This document shows positions 42,682 to 42,778 of a DNA stretch of 42,778 nt, piece by piece. The DNA comes from Paenibacillus cellulosilyticus. Its GTDB lineage: Bacteria; Bacillota; Bacilli; Paenibacillales; Paenibacillaceae. Under the pieces are notes generated by a model. It was not told the origin of the DNA. It was given only the letters and a program-made list of their open reading frames with translations, and did no database searches. The position numbers and the translations under genes were made by a program. Where the stretch lies: the NCBI RefSeq assembly GCF_003182255.1, contig NZ_QGTQ01000026.1, positions 1 through 42,778 of the forward strand, given 5' to 3'. The first letter of the stretch is position 1. Each line of letters opens with the position of its first letter.

Positions 42682-42778
42682 ATAGGTGCAGAAATGCACC
42701 TACATGCCACCGAATGGTGCAATCGAGCAACTGTAGGTGCAGAACTGCACCTACGTGCCGCCGAATGGTGCAATGGAG
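42682..42778. repeat. Palindrome array 3 (truncated by window end)
   Basis: Two cores are visible, at 42682-42703 (loop GAAA, first base changed) and 42733-42754 (loop GAAC). They are 51 bp apart. The linker (beginning ATGCCACCGAATGGTGCAA) differs from those of arrays 1 and 2 and carries an extra GGTGCA half-core. A second copy of this linker runs off the window end, so the array probably continues. Confidence 0.88.

Overview
This 42.8-kb window looks like the chromosome of a spore-forming Firmicute of the Paenibacillus/Cohnella type. The evidence is strong AGGAGG-type ribosome binding sites with many GTG/TTG starts, a CIRCE-controlled groESL operon, a Ger-type spore germination operon, a YheC/D spore-coat ATP-grasp gene, a BclA-like collagen protein, and a surface protein ending in three SLH domains. 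No rRNA, tRNA, insertion-sequence transposase or CRISPR array was seen.

Region by region: (a) 1-10.6 kb is a glycerol-phosphate salvage island: glpP antiterminator, a HAD-IIA phosphatase, a UgpB-like lipoprotein, two UgpA/E-like permeases without their own ATPase, and a 1,716-residue SLH-anchored glycerophosphodiester phosphodiesterase. Two long leader hairpins, before the phosphatase and before the phosphodiesterase, are candidate GlpP targets. (b) 11.4-23.9 kb resembles the Bacillus subtilis ydiF-moaC-rex-tatAC-groESL block: ydiF (reversed here), a 5-formyl-THF cyclo-ligase, moaC, mogA, a MoeA-like protein, tatA, tatC, an inserted gerB-gerA-gerC operon, and groES-groEL. No rex gene is present. 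(c) 24-31.7 kb carries mostly minus-strand genes: a GNAT-like acyltransferase, a secreted M14 carboxypeptidase, a YheC/D protein, a small unknown protein, a YerD-like glutamate synthase-domain protein and a TetR regulator, plus the collagen-like gene on the plus strand. (d) 31.9-35.7 kb is an organosulfur operon with an HpaB-like flavin monooxygenase, SsuD and SfnG, divergent from the TetR gene. (e) 36-40.8 kb holds a chemoreceptor, a CobW/ZagA-type GTPase, a secreted His-rich protein and an AIM24-family protein. (f) 40.8-42.8 kb holds palindrome arrays around a PD-(D/E)XK nuclease-like gene and a small membrane protein.

The most unusual signal is a family of short perfect palindromes with arms GTAGGTGCA and TGCACCTAC and a variable 4-base loop. 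They occur in tandem arrays at 10,654-11,301 (13 copies), 40,814-41,294 (10 copies) and from 42,682 to the window end (at least 2 copies). All three arrays have a 51-bp period (22-bp palindrome plus 29-bp linker), although the loop and linker sequences differ between arrays. In the first array all 13 cores are identical while the linkers have drifted. The first two arrays lie between convergent genes. A fourth pair of direct repeats, of unrelated sequence, is also exactly 51 bp apart at 104-178. I do not recognise this as a named element. Family assignments rest on motif recognition and memory of homologues, since no database search was possible.
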